A stretch of 54,691 bases of DNA from Acidiferrobacteraceae bacterium (GCA_037388825.1 JARRJV010000004.1:1-54691), one strand, 5' to 3'. Numbered from the stretch's first letter, positions 17,554-28,128 are shown. Translations and numbers: made by a program. Notes: generated by a model from the letters alone, not told the origin.

Positions 17554-18897
17554 GTGCGCAAGATCCGGCTCCTCATTTCCCTTTTGCTTCTCTCCGCGTC
17601 GGCGTTTCTGTGGGCCAGCGCCAGTACGCCCGGCGAGGTGGTCGTACTGGACGTAAAGGGGCCGATTGGACCGGCGACTGCCGACTATGTGCACCGCGGA
17701 ATCGCCCGTGCGGTTGAGCACAAGGCAGAATTGATCGTTTTGCAGATGGATACCCCCGGGGGTCTGGACACCTCCATGCGCGAAATGATCCAGGACATGC
17801 TTGCGTCGCCCGTGCCGGTGGCCATATTCGTCGCCCCGAGTGGCGCACGTGCGGCAAGCGCGGGCACCTACCTGCTGTATGCCAGCCATATAGCGGCCAT
17901 GGCGCCAGGCACAAACCTTGGCGCCGCCACGCCGGTGCGAATCGGCGGCTTTCCCGGCGCACCGGAATCGGGCAAGGAAGAGCCCAAGTCCCATGAACCC
18001 GAAGACGCCATGGGTCGCAAGATTCTGCACGACTCCATCGCCTATATTCGTTCCCTGGCGCAGATGCGTGGGCGCAATGTGGAATGGGCGGAGAAGGCGG
18101 TGCGTGATGCAGCGAGCCTGCCGGCAAAAGAGGCCCTGGAAAAACACGTGATCGACCTGATGGCGGAAGATCTGCCAGACCTGCTGCAAAAAATTGACGG
18201 GCGCAAGGTGAAAGTCCTGGGCAAGACCATTGTTCTCCACACACGCGACGCGACCGTGCGCTATGTCCACCCCGACTGGCGAAGCGAGTTGCTTGCGGTC
18301 ATTACCAATCCCAATGTAATCCCGATTCTTATGATGTTGGGCGTGTTCGGGCTCTTCTACGAACTGCTCAATCCGGGTTTTGTCCTGCCGGGCGTCATTG
18401 GCGGAATCTGTCTCCTGCTCGGGCTGTATGCCTCCCATGTGTTGCCGGTGAACTACGCCGGCCTTGCCTTGATCATGCTCGGCATCGTCTTCATGGTGGC
18501 CGAGGCCTTTGTTCCGAGCTTTGGCGCGCTTGGCATTGGTGGCGTCATCGCCCTGGTGGCCGGTTCGGTAATGTTGATGGATACCGACGTTGAGGGTTTT
18601 CAGGTGTCATGGGTGATTATCAGCCTGACAGCGATCACGGGGGCAGTCGCATTCGGCGCTGTTGGTATTGTGGCAGCGCGTGCCCGGCGACGACGACCGG
18701 TCAGCGGGCGGGAAGAAATGATTGGCGGCACGGCAACGGCGCTGGAGGATTTCTCCGGTCGCGGGCGTGTACGTGCCCATAGTGAGGAATGGCAGGCGCG
18801 CTGCGCCGAGCCTGTTTCCGCGGGGCAGCAGCTGCGCATCGTGGGGATGGAAGGGTTGGTGTTGATCGTCGAACCACTACGTGAGGAGGGACACTGA
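17554..18897 (+). CDS. NfeD-family membrane serine protease (long form)
   Basis: Membrane protease of the ClpP-like class that in archaeal and bacterial homologues cleaves stomatin/slipin-type proteins. The 447-residue product has a signal sequence ([20 protein letters not shown]) and a ClpP-like domain with the nucleophile Ser102 in [11 protein letters not shown]. Next come four or five membrane segments (about 270-375) and a C-terminal OB-fold NfeD domain (about 385-447). I chose the GTG at 17554 since it begins the signal peptide; an ATG at 17497 adds 19 unlikely residues. The slipin gene follows after a single base, and NfeD-slipin pairs are a well-known conserved unit. Confidence 0.9.
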   Translation: MRKIRLLISLLLLSASAFLWASASTPGEVVVLDVKGPIGPATADYVHRGIARAVEHKAELIVLQMDTPGGLDTSMREMIQDMLASPVPVAIFVAPSGARAASAGTYLLYASHIAAMAPGTNLGAATPVRIGGFPGAPESGKEEPKSHEPEDAMGRKILHDSIAYIRSLAQMRGRNVEWAEKAVRDAASLPAKEALEKHVIDLMAEDLPDLLQKIDGRKVKVLGKTIVLHTRDATVRYVHPDWRSELLAVITNPNVIPILMMLGVFGLFYELLNPGFVLPGVIGGICLLLGLYASHVLPVNYAGLALIMLGIVFMVAEAFVPSFGALGIGGVIALVAGSVMLMDTDVEGFQVSWVIISLTAITGAVAFGAVGIVAARARRRRPVSGREEMIGGTATALEDFSGRGRVRAHSEEWQARCAEPVSAGQQLRIVGMEGLVLIVEPLREEGH

Positions 18898-18898
18898 C

Positions 18899-19651
18899 AT
18901 GAACGTAGTCGTATTGTTTTTCTTGGGATTGCTGGTTGTCCTGCTGGCCGTATCCATTCGCGTCCTGCGCGAATACGAGCGCGCCGTGGTGTTCATGCTG
19001 GGCAAATTCTGGAGCGTCAAGGGACCCGGCCTGATCATCCTCTGGCCCGTGATCCAGCAGATGGTGCGGGTGGAACTGCGTACGATCGTCATGGATGTCC
19101 CCTCACAGGACGTGATCACCAAGGACAACGTGTCGGTAAAGGTGAACGCCGTCGTGTATTTCCGCGTGGTCGATCCGCAGAACGCCATCATCCAGGTGGA
19201 AGACTACTACGCCGCGACCAGCCAGTTGGCACAAACGACCCTGCGTTCGGTACTGGGCAAGCATGAACTGGACGACATGTTGTCCGAGCGCGACAAGCTG
19301 AACTCGGACATCCAGGGCATTCTGGATGCGCAGACCGATATCTGGGGTATCAAGGTGACAAGTGTGGAAATCAAGCACGTGGATATCGATCCGACCATGG
19401 TCATGGCCATCGCCCGCCAGGCCGAGGCCGAGCGCGAGCGACGCGCCAAGATCATTCACGCCGAGGGTGAACTGCAGGCGGCGGAGAAGCTGGTTGCGGC
19501 GGCGACACTGATCGCCACGCAACCGGAGGCGCTTCAACTGCGCTATTTGCAGACCCTGACCGAGATCGCCGGAGACAAGAGTCACACCATCGTCTTTCCC
19601 GCACCCATCGACATCATTGCCCGGCTGACGGATTTGGCGGGCAAGAAATAG
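18899..19651 (+). CDS. Slipin (stomatin-like SPFH/band 7 membrane protein)
   Basis: A 250-residue inner-membrane scaffold protein. Residues 3-20 form one hydrophobic anchor. The SPFH domain follows ([20 protein letters not shown], then [16 protein letters not shown]), then a helical segment rich in Glu, Arg and Ala ([20 protein letters not shown]) that mediates oligomerisation. The ATG at 18899 has GAGGAGGG upstream. Its pairing with NfeD suggests it is the substrate or partner of that protease, as known for archaeal homologues; the physiological role in membrane-domain organisation is inferred. Confidence 0.93.
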   Translation: MNVVVLFFLGLLVVLLAVSIRVLREYERAVVFMLGKFWSVKGPGLIILWPVIQQMVRVELRTIVMDVPSQDVITKDNVSVKVNAVVYFRVVDPQNAIIQVEDYYAATSQLAQTTLRSVLGKHELDDMLSERDKLNSDIQGILDAQTDIWGIKVTSVEIKHVDIDPTMVMAIARQAEAERERRAKIIHAEGELQAAEKLVAAATLIATQPEALQLRYLQTLTEIAGDKSHTIVFPAPIDIIARLTDLAGKK

Positions 19652-19656
19652 GACGG

Positions 19657-20232
19657 CTATTTCGTTCCGGTGACGGTCCAGGAATCGATCGTGACCGCTC
19701 CCGCGGCAGACTGGAGCGTCAGGTGTGAGTAGTACCCGTCGCCGTTGGGCAGGTCGGTGTTGGTGCGGTACAGGAGCGGTGGCGTGTCGAGCATCTTGTT
19801 GAAGGCCTTGAAGGTGTTGCCATACCAGATACCTTCGTTGTCGGAGTCGAGCTGGTACATGGGAATCGATTTCCCGTACCGGTTCCGGTAGTACCTTACG
19901 TTGATCGTGCACAGCAGACGACGCTTGGCACCGCGATCGTTGTAGAGCTTGACCTGCAGGGCGCCACGCCGAGGCAGCTGGTAGGGCTTGAGCACGGTTC
20001 CGGGCAGCACGAACCATTGCTGGTGTGCCGGCAAGGGTTCTTCCGGGATCACCTCGCCGGCCATCATGCGCACCCGGCGACCCGCGAAATCCGGCGCTGC
20101 GTCGGGGTAGCTCAGCACGAACAGGGCCGGCAGTCCGAATCCCTCCTGGTTGTAGCTCGGCTCTTGTGCCCGGACGCCATTGGCGAGGACGAGCGCGAAC
20201 AGGATGACTACCATTGAAGACCGGAACGGCAT
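19657..20232 (-). CDS. Exported protein of unknown function
   Basis: A 191-residue protein I do not recognise. Residues 1-23 form a signal peptide (MPFRSSMVVILFALVLANG, cleavage near VRA-QE); a second Met at residue 7 is an alternative start. The mature part is rich in Tyr, Asn and Arg, with no Cys pair typical of redox proteins. Its end (YYSHLTLQSAAGAVTIDSWT) looks like beta-structure. It converges with the slipin gene, 5 bases apart, and is divergent from a TlpA-type thioredoxin 79 bases away, so it may be periplasmic and share a promoter region with it. Confidence 0.7.
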   Translation of the reverse strand: MPFRSSMVVILFALVLANGVRAQEPSYNQEGFGLPALFVLSYPDAAPDFAGRRVRMMAGEVIPEEPLPAHQQWFVLPGTVLKPYQLPRRGALQVKLYNDRGAKRRLLCTINVRYYRNRYGKSIPMYQLDSDNEGIWYGNTFKAFNKMLDTPPLLYRTNTDLPNGDGYYSHLTLQSAAGAVTIDSWTVTGTK

Positions 20233-20311
20233 CGCGGAACAACAGGTTTAGGCCAGCGGCAAAGATAACCGGCGCCCGGCACACTGTCCACATGGCAATG
20301 GAAAACATGAA

Positions 20312-20848
20312 ATGTTCGTACAAATGAGTGAGCTCCGGGTTGCGGGAAAGGCAGCGGCGTTGCTTGCATCGCTTGTATGGTTCACGGCGGGCGCGGGCGA
20401 ACTGAAGCCCTATGCCGGCGATCCCGTACCACCGCCTTTGCGCCTGCAGGATCTCCGGGGCGCAAGCCACGATCTCGACAGCCTGCGCGGCAAGGTAGTA
20501 ATCGTGAATTTCTGGGCCAGCTGGTGTGCCCCGTGCCGCCAGGAGATGCCCTCGCTTTGGCGCATGCAGAAGGCACTTCGCAATCCGGCGCTGCTTGTGG
20601 TCGCGGTGAACGTCGGCGACCGCGAACCGGTCATCCGCGCCGTCCTGCCCGCCGCCATCCAGCGCGATTTTCTGGTGCTGATGGATCCGTCCCGTGTCGC
20701 CTTTCGCGAGTGGCGGATTCGCGCCTTTCCCGCGACCTATGTCATCGACACCCGGGGGCGCATTCGCTATGTGTGGTATGGTGCCAGGCAGTGGGACAAC
20801 AGGGAGAGCCTGGGGGCAATGCGGCGACTGTTGCTGCACAAGCAGTGA
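20312..20848 (+). CDS. TlpA-family periplasmic thioredoxin-like protein
   Basis: A 178-residue thiol-disulfide protein. A hydrophobic N-terminal segment (about 12-28) exports or anchors it. The thioredoxin fold carries the active site WCAPC at 71-75 in NFWASWCAPCRQEMPSL, and the cis-proline is in RAFPATYVID. Such proteins reduce periplasmic disulfides, for example in cytochrome c or outer-membrane protein maturation. An alternative start, MSELRV at 20324, is equally reasonable. It is upstream of the CPCC protein gene (22-base gap). A second TlpA-type gene lies at 33410 beside dsbD, so the organism has at least two. Confidence 0.87.
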   Translation: MFVQMSELRVAGKAAALLASLVWFTAGAGELKPYAGDPVPPPLRLQDLRGASHDLDSLRGKVVIVNFWASWCAPCRQEMPSLWRMQKALRNPALLVVAVNVGDREPVIRAVLPAAIQRDFLVLMDPSRVAFREWRIRAFPATYVIDTRGRIRYVWYGARQWDNRESLGAMRRLLLHKQ

Positions 20849-20870
20849 TCCGGGGTCTCCGGGAGCGAAC

Positions 20871-21278
20871 ATGGAAATCGGGGTTTCGACTTTGCGTGAA
20901 TTGTTTCCCTGTCCCTGTTGTGGATTTCGCGTCTTTACCTTTCCCCCCGGCTATCACCAGGTGTGCCCGATCTGTTCCTGGGAAGACAACCTGGCACAAC
21001 TGCGGTTTCCGTTGATGCCGGGAGGCGCCAACCGGGAATCGCTGGAGGTGTCGCAGAAAAATTTTCGCGAGTTTGGTGCCGCCGATCGTTACTCCCTGGA
21101 CCGTGTGCGCGAACCCGACGAGTCCGATCACCAGGAACGGGACTGGCGACCGCTGGATACGCGCACCGACAATATCGAAGAGCCGCAGCGTGGTGTGAAC
21201 TACGCAGACTCCTATCCGGAAGACACCACCGTGCTGTACTACTGGCGCAACAGTTACTGGCGGCGCGTGGTCGGATAG
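20871..21278 (+). CDS. CPCC-type cysteine-rich (zinc-ribbon-like) protein
   Basis: A 135-residue protein whose N-terminus holds FPCPCCGFRVFT (Cys14, 16, 17) and VCPICSWEDN (Cys32, 35), the pattern of the CPCC cysteine-rich domain family, likely binding zinc. The rest (GGANRESLEVSQKNFREFGA) is typical of the same family. Function is unknown. The ATG at 20871 has CGGGAG about 6 bases upstream. It probably shares a transcript with the TlpA gene and converges with hemF. Confidence 0.8.
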   Translation: MEIGVSTLRELFPCPCCGFRVFTFPPGYHQVCPICSWEDNLAQLRFPLMPGGANRESLEVSQKNFREFGAADRYSLDRVREPDESDHQERDWRPLDTRTDNIEEPQRGVNYADSYPEDTTVLYYWRNSYWRRVVG

Positions 21279-21295
21279 CGGGCAAATCCGGGGCT

Positions 21296-22243
<948 letters not shown>

Positions 22244-22798
22244 TCAGGCGGCCCGTATCACTTCACCGCTGCGCGCGTCCCGGATCTCGGTTACCGGCGC
22301 ACCACCGGCCTCGCCCGGCAGCACGTAGTCTATCGCGTTGCCGAAGGTTCGGCGTACCTCCAGTGCCGTGCGCGCCGGCCGGTGGCCGCCGACATTGGCG
22401 CTGGTGGACACCAGGGCAAAGCCACATTGTCGGCAAAGCGCTGCAGCAAGCGGGTGCGCGGTGACCCGGACGGCGATGGTGTCGTGGGCGCCACGCAGCA
22501 GAAATGGAACCTCCGGCCTTGCCGGCAACAGCCAGGTATGCGGCCCGGGCCAGGTGGCGTCGATCCTGTCACGCACGGCTGGATCCAGTTGTTCCACGTA
22601 AGGCAGGAGGGCCCGCAGTTCATGGGCGATGAGGATCAGCCCCTTGGCCGGAGAGCGCTGCTTCAGCTCGAGCAGTCGTTCGACGACATCCAGCCGCAGC
22701 GGATCGCAACCCAGGCCGAAGACGGATTCCGTTGGATAGGCGACAATGCCGCCGTGGCGGATGATGCGCGCCGCCTGTTTCAGGTGCCAGTGACTCAC
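22244..22798 (-). CDS. tsaC: L-threonylcarbamoyladenylate synthase
   Basis: Makes threonylcarbamoyl-AMP from threonine, bicarbonate and ATP for the t6A modification of ANN-decoding tRNAs. The 184-residue protein is the short YrdC-only form (190 in E. coli). Visible motifs are GGIVAYPTESVFGLGCDP, LKQRSPAKGLILI, TWPGPHTWLLPA and ALVSTSANVGG. It precedes hemF on the same strand, and a terminator-like hairpin upstream (22852-22881) separates it from the next gene. Confidence 0.95.
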   Translation of the reverse strand: MSHWHLKQAARIIRHGGIVAYPTESVFGLGCDPLRLDVVERLLELKQRSPAKGLILIAHELRALLPYVEQLDPAVRDRIDATWPGPHTWLLPARPEVPFLLRGAHDTIAVRVTAHPLAAALCRQCGFALVSTSANVGGHRPARTALEVRRTFGNAIDYVLPGEAGGAPVTEIRDARSGEVIRAA

Positions 22799-22851
22799 GG
22801 TTGTCGAAGGGATGGGTTTTGCACGCAGTATACGACAGGGGGCGACGTGCG

Positions 22852-22881
22852 AAAAAAAGGCGGCCCTGGGGGCCGCCTTTT
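22852..22881 (-). terminator. Rho-independent terminator after the unknown gene at 22904
   Basis: A GC-rich stem, AAAGGCGGCCC with GGGCCGCCTTT, followed on the minus strand by a run of seven T. It ends transcription of the small conserved gene and lies 50-80 bases before tsaC. The reverse strand also ends in T residues, but there are fewer. Confidence 0.85.
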
Positions 22882-22903
22882 CCGGGATTCATGGAGTCCG
22901 GTG

Positions 22904-23266
22904 CTACAGGTAGCCGAACTCCCCGACCCATTCTCCGCGGCGATAGTCGATGCGTAGCCAATGGGGCACATAGGCCTGAGGGCGCTTGATCGGAAAGTCC
23001 GCAACCGGTACCTCGTCGCCATCGTAGTTCACGGGGCAGTTCGCCGTCATGACGGGCCGGAATCGCACCGACAGGCCCTCGCCGACGGCGACCTCGTCAT
23101 CGTGGCTTCCGACGGGGTGGAAGCGTACTTTCTTTCGAATCAGGCAGCTGAAGTACAGCTCCATCTCGGCAAGGATTCCGGTGCCGGATTCGCGCAGCAC
23201 GCGGTCGGCGGCGGACGTGGTCTCCACGTCTACGCGACGGCCTTCAATCTCTACAGATGTATGCAT
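22904..23266 (-). CDS. Conserved hypothetical protein, 120 residues
   Basis: I do not recognise the family. The start is MHTSVEIEGRRVDVETTSAA, with a strong GGAGGGG 3-4 bases before the ATG at 23266. There is no signal peptide or membrane segment, so it is probably cytosolic. Two cysteines (in YFSCLI and TANCPV) are not a zinc motif. It is acidic with a Trp/Tyr-rich end (VPHWLRIDYRRGEWVGEFGY). It has its own strong terminator and is separated from purE by 80 bases containing a GC hairpin and an AT-rich promoter-like stretch, so it looks like a single-gene unit. Confidence 0.7.
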   Translation of the reverse strand: MHTSVEIEGRRVDVETTSAADRVLRESGTGILAEMELYFSCLIRKKVRFHPVGSHDDEVAVGEGLSVRFRPVMTANCPVNYDGDEVPVADFPIKRPQAYVPHWLRIDYRRGEWVGEFGYL

Positions 23267-23316
23267 TTCCCCTCCGCGGTACCGATTCAACCATACAATA
23301 TATTAGTCTTTTTTAT

Positions 23317-23338
23317 GGCACCCGGGTTCCCGGGCGCC
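23317..23338 (-). repeat. Ten-base-pair hairpin downstream of purE
   Basis: On the minus strand GGCGCCCGGG and CCCGGGTGCC pair over ten positions (one G-U) around two bases, 8 bases after the purE stop codon. On the plus strand one pair is an A-C mismatch, so the fold favours minus-strand RNA. A-rich rather than U-rich sequence follows, so it is not a standard terminator. Confidence 0.45.
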
Positions 23339-23346
23339 TGAAGGGC

Positions 23347-23853
23347 CTATTTTCCCAGACTTTCCTGCAGGGCGCGATCCTTGGCCTGAACCGCTTCGGC
23401 GTTGGCGGTCCGTTCCGCCTTCAGGCGACCGGCCAGGGCGGAATCGGCCAGCCCAATCATCTGGGCCGCCAGATAGCCGGCGTTCTTTGCCCCTGCCTTG
23501 CCGATGGCCACACAGGCCACGGGGATACCGCCGGGCATCATCACCGTGGACAGCAGCGCATCCATGCCGTCCAGCGGGCCGGCGTCCATGGGAACACCGA
23601 TGACGGGCTTGAGGGTCAGGCCGGCCACGGTACCGGCAAGATGGGCCGCGAGACCGGCCGCGGCAATGAATACCGCACAACCCCGCTGATCCGCATCCCG
23701 TACATAAGTGTGGGTAGCATCGGGTGTGCGATGGGCCGAGGTGATCTTGACCTCATAGGGAACGTCCAGGCTGGCCAGAACATCCAGGGTAGCCTGCATG
23801 GTCTTGAGATCGGAATCCGATCCCATCAATACGGCGACGAATGGTGTGCTCAT
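23347..23853 (-). CDS. purE: N5-carboxyaminoimidazole ribonucleotide mutase
   Basis: Converts N5-CAIR to CAIR in purine synthesis. The 168-residue protein shows the class I pattern: [25 protein letters not shown] (catalytic His) and [17 protein letters not shown], followed by [20 protein letters not shown]. The usual partner purK is not adjacent, so it must be elsewhere. purD and purH are in a separate minus-strand run only 0.6 kb away. The DUF302 gene is divergent, with 130 bases between. Confidence 0.97.
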   Translation of the reverse strand: MSTPFVAVLMGSDSDLKTMQATLDVLASLDVPYEVKITSAHRTPDATHTYVRDADQRGCAVFIAAAGLAAHLAGTVAGLTLKPVIGVPMDAGPLDGMDALLSTVMMPGGIPVACVAIGKAGAKNAGYLAAQMIGLADSALAGRLKAERTANAEAVQAKDRALQESLGK

Positions 23854-23983
23854 GTCTCAACTCGCGGGGTTTTCGGGCAGGCGCAGAGCATACCTGCTTT
23901 GCTTGCGGCGCGGAATCCCGCGGCCGCGCCCGGCACGCCAGAAACCGGTACAATGCGCACGGGAACACATCCAAGGAGTAAAG

Positions 23984-24475
23984 ATGAGATCCGTGCTGAT
24001 AGCGTTTGTATTCGCGTTCCTGAGCTTTTCCGCCAGCGCCCAGGCGGCACACAAGCCAGTGAAGAATGAATATCGCGCCACCTACTCGGTCAAGGCGGAG
24101 TTCGGCGAGGTGCGGGAGCAGATCAAGGCCGCGATCGCGAACAAGGGCCTGAAGATCAACAACATCTCCTACATCGGCAACATGCTCAAGCGTACCGGCA
24201 AGGACCTGGGATACAAGAAGGTGGTGTACAAGGACGCACAGGCCTTTGAGTTCTGCAGTGCGACCGTTTCCCGTTTCATGATGGAGGCTGACCCGCATCA
24301 CATCGTGTTCTGTCCCTACGTGATCAGCGTGTATGAACTGGCGGACAAACCGGGAACGGTGTACGTGTCCTATCGCCGGCCTTCGCTGGTGGGTGATGCA
24401 AAATCGCGCAAGACTCTGCAGGACGTCGAGAAGTTGCTCGACAGCATCATCCAGGACGCCCTCAGCTGGTTCTGA
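23984..24475 (+). CDS. DUF302-domain periplasmic protein
   Basis: A 163-residue protein with signal peptide MRSVLIAFVFAFLSFSASA (cleavage near AQA-AH). The remainder fits the DUF302 fold: TYSVKAEFGEVREQIKAAIA, FCSATVSRFMMEADPHHIVF, then CPYVISVYELAD. Two cysteines (in FEFCSA and VFCPYV) are conserved in many members. The family is common in sulfur- and iron-oxidising bacteria; biochemical function is not established. The ATG at 23984 has AAGGAG 7-8 bases upstream. Its stop codon abuts the convergent purD stop with no gap. Confidence 0.85.
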   Translation: MRSVLIAFVFAFLSFSASAQAAHKPVKNEYRATYSVKAEFGEVREQIKAAIANKGLKINNISYIGNMLKRTGKDLGYKKVVYKDAQAFEFCSATVSRFMMEADPHHIVFCPYVISVYELADKPGTVYVSYRRPSLVGDAKSRKTLQDVEKLLDSIIQDALSWF

Positions 24476-25774
24476 TCAGGACCGCCCGCTTTCGCGGGCA
24501 ATCGCGCGATACCCGATATCGCTGCGACACCAGGCCCCGTCCCAACGAATCGCGCCTACGGTCTCGTAGGCGCGCGCCTGCGCGGCGGTGACGGTCTCGC
24601 CCAGTGCCGTAACGCACAGCACGCGCCCGCCGCCGGTGACCACCGTATCATCGCGCAAGGCGGTGCCCGCGTGGAATACCTTGCAGTCCTCCGAGTCCGC
24701 GTTGGTCAGGCCAGCGATCGCATCGCCCTTGCGGTAACTCCCGGGATAGCCCTCGGCGGCCATTACCACGCCGACGGCTGCTCGCGGATCCCAGTCGGCC
24801 TCGACTTTGTCCAGACGTCCGTCCAGGGCAGCGTCAATCAGGGCCACCAGATCGGAGCGCAGGCGCATCATGATGGGTTGGGTCTCGGGATCGCCGAAGC
24901 GGCAATTGAATTCCAGGACCTTGATGGAACCGTCTTCGCCGATCATAAGGCCGGCATAAAGGAAACCGGTATACGGATGGCCATCAGCGGCCATGCCGCG
25001 TACGGTGGGCAGGATGACTTCATCCATGATGCGTTCATGAATTTCAGGTGTGACCACCGGCGCCGGTGAGTAGGCGCCCATGCCGCCGGTGTTCGGTCCG
25101 GTGTCGCCATCATGGGCTGCCTTGTGGTCCTGGGAGCTGGCCATGGGCAGTACGTGCTCATCGTCAGCAATGACGATGAAACTCGCCTCCTCGCCGCGCA
25201 GAAACTCCTCGATCACGACCCGGTGGCCGGCCTCGCCGAAGGCATTGCCGGCCAGCATGTCGCGCACGGCAGCTTCGGCTTCGTCCGTGGTCTGGGCCAG
25301 GATCACACCCTTGCCCGCGGCCAGGCCGTCGGCCTTGACGACAATTGGTGCACCCTTCTGCCGGATATAGGCCAGCGCTTCGTCGACCCTGCTGAAGCTG
25401 CCGTAGGCCGCCGTCGGGATGTTGTGTCGTGCGAGGAAATCCTTGGTGAAGGCCTTGGAGCCTTCCAGTTGCGCGGCCGCCTTGGTCGGTCCGAAGCAGC
25501 GCAGGTCTGCGGCCTGAAAGCGATCCACGATGCCCAGCACCAGGGGCGCCTCGGGCCCGACGATGGTGAGGTCGATTCCCTGTTTGCCGGCGAAGGCCAG
25601 CAGGGCGTCGATGTCGTCGACGGCAATGGGCACGTTTTCCAGTCCGGGTTCGCGAGCGGTGCCGGCATTCCCCGGTGCGACATACACCGCTTCCACGGTT
25701 GCCGACCGCGCCACCTTCCAGGCCAGGGCATGTTCGCGCCCGCCACCCCCTACGATAAGGATCTTGCTGCCCAT
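24476..25774 (-). CDS. purD: Phosphoribosylamine--glycine ligase
   Basis: ATP-dependent ligation of glycine to phosphoribosylamine, purine pathway step two. The 432-residue enzyme has the N-terminal [30 protein letters not shown], the ATP-grasp lysine region [34 protein letters not shown] and [13 protein letters not shown]. It follows a GNAT gene by 5 bases in the purH-GNAT-purD unit, so all three are probably co-transcribed with fis and dusB upstream. Confidence 0.98.
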   Translation of the reverse strand: MGSKILIVGGGGREHALAWKVARSATVEAVYVAPGNAGTAREPGLENVPIAVDDIDALLAFAGKQGIDLTIVGPEAPLVLGIVDRFQAADLRCFGPTKAAAQLEGSKAFTKDFLARHNIPTAAYGSFSRVDEALAYIRQKGAPIVVKADGLAAGKGVILAQTTDEAEAAVRDMLAGNAFGEAGHRVVIEEFLRGEEASFIVIADDEHVLPMASSQDHKAAHDGDTGPNTGGMGAYSPAPVVTPEIHERIMDEVILPTVRGMAADGHPYTGFLYAGLMIGEDGSIKVLEFNCRFGDPETQPIMMRLRSDLVALIDAALDGRLDKVEADWDPRAAVGVVMAAEGYPGSYRKGDAIAGLTNADSEDCKVFHAGTALRDDTVVTGGGRVLCVTALGETVTAAQARAYETVGAIRWDGAWCRSDIGYRAIARESGRS

Positions 25775-25779
25775 GTCTG

Positions 25780-26202
25780 TTATTCGACCATCATGGCGAA
25801 GTGGTGCGCGTGGATGGCGAGCCCGCGATTCAGATAGAAGCGATGGGCGTCGAACCGTTGCACACCGGAATCCAGGTGCAACTGGTCACAGCCGTTTTCG
25901 CGTGCCTGGTTCAGCAGCCAGTCGAACAGGGCCGCGCCATAACCCCTGGAGCGGGCGACCTCCGCAGTCACGAGATCGTCCACATACAGGGCCTTGCCCC
26001 AGGCGAGATATTCCTGAATGCGATAGCCGGCGACGGACCGGATCTCGCCATCGTCCTCGAGAAACGCCAGGCGGTATCCGGCCTCCTGCTGGCGCTGTAC
26101 CTGTTGCACGAACTGATCCGCATCCAGATGTGGTCGCAGTTCTCCCATGACCGGAAAACAGCGTTCCAGTTCGGCGGGAGTCTGTGCCATTGCGATCTTC
26201 AT
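25780..26202 (-). CDS. GNAT-family N-acetyltransferase inserted between purH and purD
   Basis: A 140-residue acetyltransferase. The acetyl-CoA-binding region is [20 protein letters not shown], followed by [20 protein letters not shown], and the FYLNRGL near the end is typical of GNAT proteins. The start [19 protein letters not shown] at 26202 lies 13 bases after the purH stop, and purD begins 5 bases after its own stop. The tight spacing makes it part of the purine transcript. Substrate is unknown; no motif links it to purines. Confidence 0.88.
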   Translation of the reverse strand: MKIAMAQTPAELERCFPVMGELRPHLDADQFVQQVQRQQEAGYRLAFLEDDGEIRSVAGYRIQEYLAWGKALYVDDLVTAEVARSRGYGAALFDWLLNQARENGCDQLHLDSGVQRFDAHRFYLNRGLAIHAHHFAMMVE

Positions 26203-26215
26203 CGGCGGCCTGCTC

Positions 26216-27799
26216 CTAGTGGCGGAAGTGACGCATGCCGGTAAAGACCATGGCGATGCCGTGTTCATCCGCAGCGGCAATGACCTCTTCGTCACGCATG
26301 GAGCCGCCCGGCTGGATCACCGCGGTGATGCCGGCCTCCGCGGCCTGGTCCAAACCGTCGCGAAAGGGGAAAAAGGCATCGGAGGCCATGACGCTGCCCT
26401 TGACCTCCAGGCCCTCGTCGGCGGCCTTGATGCCGGCGATGCGCGCGCTGTACACGCGGCTCATCTGACCGGCGCCCACGCCAATGGTCTGGCCGTCGCG
26501 GCAATAGACGATGGCATTGGACTTCACGAACTTCACCACCTTCCAGGCGAACAGAAGGTCGTGCAACTCGGTTTCCGTTGGCGTGCGCCTGGTGACCATC
26601 TTCAGATCATCAGCCGTGATCACGCCCAGATCCCGGTCCTGTACCAGGAGTCCGCCCACCACACGTTTATAGTCGAGACCGGCGCTGCCGCCGTCCTGCC
26701 ATTGGCCACAGGCGAGCACACGGACATTCGCCTTCGCGGCGAGGACCGGCTTTGCATCGTCCGCCACCGAGGGTGCGATGATGACCTCCACGAATTGCCG
26801 GTCGATGATTTCCCTGGCCGTGGTCGCGTCCAGCGGGCGGTTGAAGGCAATGATGCCGCCGAAGGCAGATGTGGGATCGGTTTGAAAGGCGCGATCGTAG
26901 GCAGTGCTGATATTCTCGCCGACCGCCACGCCGCAGGGGTTGGCGTGCTTGACGATGACGCAGGCCGGTTCGTCGAAAGACTTGACGCATTCCAGTGCGG
27001 CGTCTGTGTCGGCGATGTTGTTGTACGACAGTTCCTTGCCCTGCAGTTGCACGGCCGCCGAGATGGAGCCGGCCGGGGGATTGGTTTCGGCGTAGAAGGC
27101 GGCCCGTTGATGCGGGTTCTCACCGTAGCGCATGTCCTGGCGCTTGGTGAAGCTGGCGGAATAGTTGTTGCCAAAATCGTAGCGTACGGCGTTCTGGTGT
27201 TCGTCCAGTTGCCAGCTGCCAAGATAGTTGGCGATGGCGCCGTCGTAGCGCGCGGTGTGGGCGAAGACCTTGGATGCGAGACGAAAGCGCGTGGCATTGC
27301 CGACGGCACCCTGGTTTGCCTTCATTTCGTCCAGCACCGCGTCGTAGTCTGCCGCGTCCACCACCACGGTAACCGCGGCGTGGTTTTTCGCCGCCGCCCG
27401 CAGCATGGTTGGTCCACCGATGTCGATATTCTCGATGGCCAGTTCCAGGGTGCAGTCATCCCGGGCCACTGTCTGTTCGAAGGGATAGAGATTGACTACG
27501 ACGAGGTCGATGGGCGGGATGTCGTGCTCGGCCATGGCTCGCACGTGGCTTTCCAGGTCGCGTCGCCCCAGCAGTCCACCGTGGATCTTCGGGTGCAAGG
27601 TCTTCAGGCGCCCGTCCAGCATCTCCGGAAAGCCGGTGTAGTCCGAAACCTCAGTGACCGGGATTGTGTTGTCTGCCAGGAGCTTCGCGGTCCCGCCGGT
27701 GGAAAGGATTTCCACGCCCGCTTCGTGCAGGGCGCGGGCGAAGTCGACGATTCCGGTTTTGTCGGAAACGCTGATCAGGGCTCGTTGGATAACGGTCAT
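26216..27799 (-). CDS. purH: Bifunctional AICAR formyltransferase / IMP cyclohydrolase
   Basis: Catalyses the last two steps to IMP. The 527-residue protein has the N-terminal cyclohydrolase domain ([43 protein letters not shown]-like [14 protein letters not shown]). The formyltransferase domain follows, with [30 protein letters not shown] (catalytic Lys-His) and the closing [20 protein letters not shown]. It lies 77 bases downstream of fis and leads purH-GNAT-purD. Confidence 0.98.
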   Translation of the reverse strand: MTVIQRALISVSDKTGIVDFARALHEAGVEILSTGGTAKLLADNTIPVTEVSDYTGFPEMLDGRLKTLHPKIHGGLLGRRDLESHVRAMAEHDIPPIDLVVVNLYPFEQTVARDDCTLELAIENIDIGGPTMLRAAAKNHAAVTVVVDAADYDAVLDEMKANQGAVGNATRFRLASKVFAHTARYDGAIANYLGSWQLDEHQNAVRYDFGNNYSASFTKRQDMRYGENPHQRAAFYAETNPPAGSISAAVQLQGKELSYNNIADTDAALECVKSFDEPACVIVKHANPCGVAVGENISTAYDRAFQTDPTSAFGGIIAFNRPLDATTAREIIDRQFVEVIIAPSVADDAKPVLAAKANVRVLACGQWQDGGSAGLDYKRVVGGLLVQDRDLGVITADDLKMVTRRTPTETELHDLLFAWKVVKFVKSNAIVYCRDGQTIGVGAGQMSRVYSARIAGIKAADEGLEVKGSVMASDAFFPFRDGLDQAAEAGITAVIQPGGSMRDEEVIAAADEHGIAMVFTGMRHFRH

Positions 27800-27876
27800 G
27801 ATGCCTCACACCGGAGGGTTTCTGAAAAATGATTCAGTGACCGGACCTGACGATCCGGCAGCACTTCTTGTTCTTG

Positions 27877-28128
27877 TCAGCGATCGAGCTTGTGCAGTTT
27901 CAGTTTCTTGCGGAGCGTGTTGCGGTTGATTCCAAGAATCTCCGCTGCACGGCACTGGTTGAAACCGGCCTGCTTCATCACCGACTCCAGCAGGGGCTTT
28001 TCCACTTCGTTGACGACCATTGAATAGAGGTTTGCCGCCTTGTGACCGTTCAGGTCCTTGAAATAGCGTTCGACGGAACGCTTCACGCACTTGGCCAGTG
28101 CTCCCTGGTCGACCTCTTTCGTGCTCAT
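27877..28128 (-). CDS. fis: DNA-binding protein Fis
   Basis: An 83-residue nucleoid protein that bends DNA and activates rRNA promoters. The C-terminal helix-turn-helix (NQCRAAEILGINRNTLRKKL) is nearly identical to E. coli Fis, and the central LYSMVVNEVEKPLLESVM matches its dimerisation helices. The N-terminus is shorter than in E. coli (98 residues). Its ATG overlaps the dusB stop codon (ATGA), the usual dusB-fis arrangement, so translation is coupled to dusB. Confidence 0.95.
   Translation of the reverse strand: MSTKEVDQGALAKCVKRSVERYFKDLNGHKAANLYSMVVNEVEKPLLESVMKQAGFNQCRAAEILGINRNTLRKKLKLHKLDR

Noticed and set aside
19103-20872. 589-codon minus-strand open frame spanning the slipin, unknown and TlpA genes
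   Set aside because: It crosses three well-supported genes and has no recognisable domain.
26147-27832. 561-codon plus-strand open frame opposite purH
   Set aside because: Composition (Gly, Val, His, Asp rich) is that of an antisense shadow; purH is clear on the minus strand.
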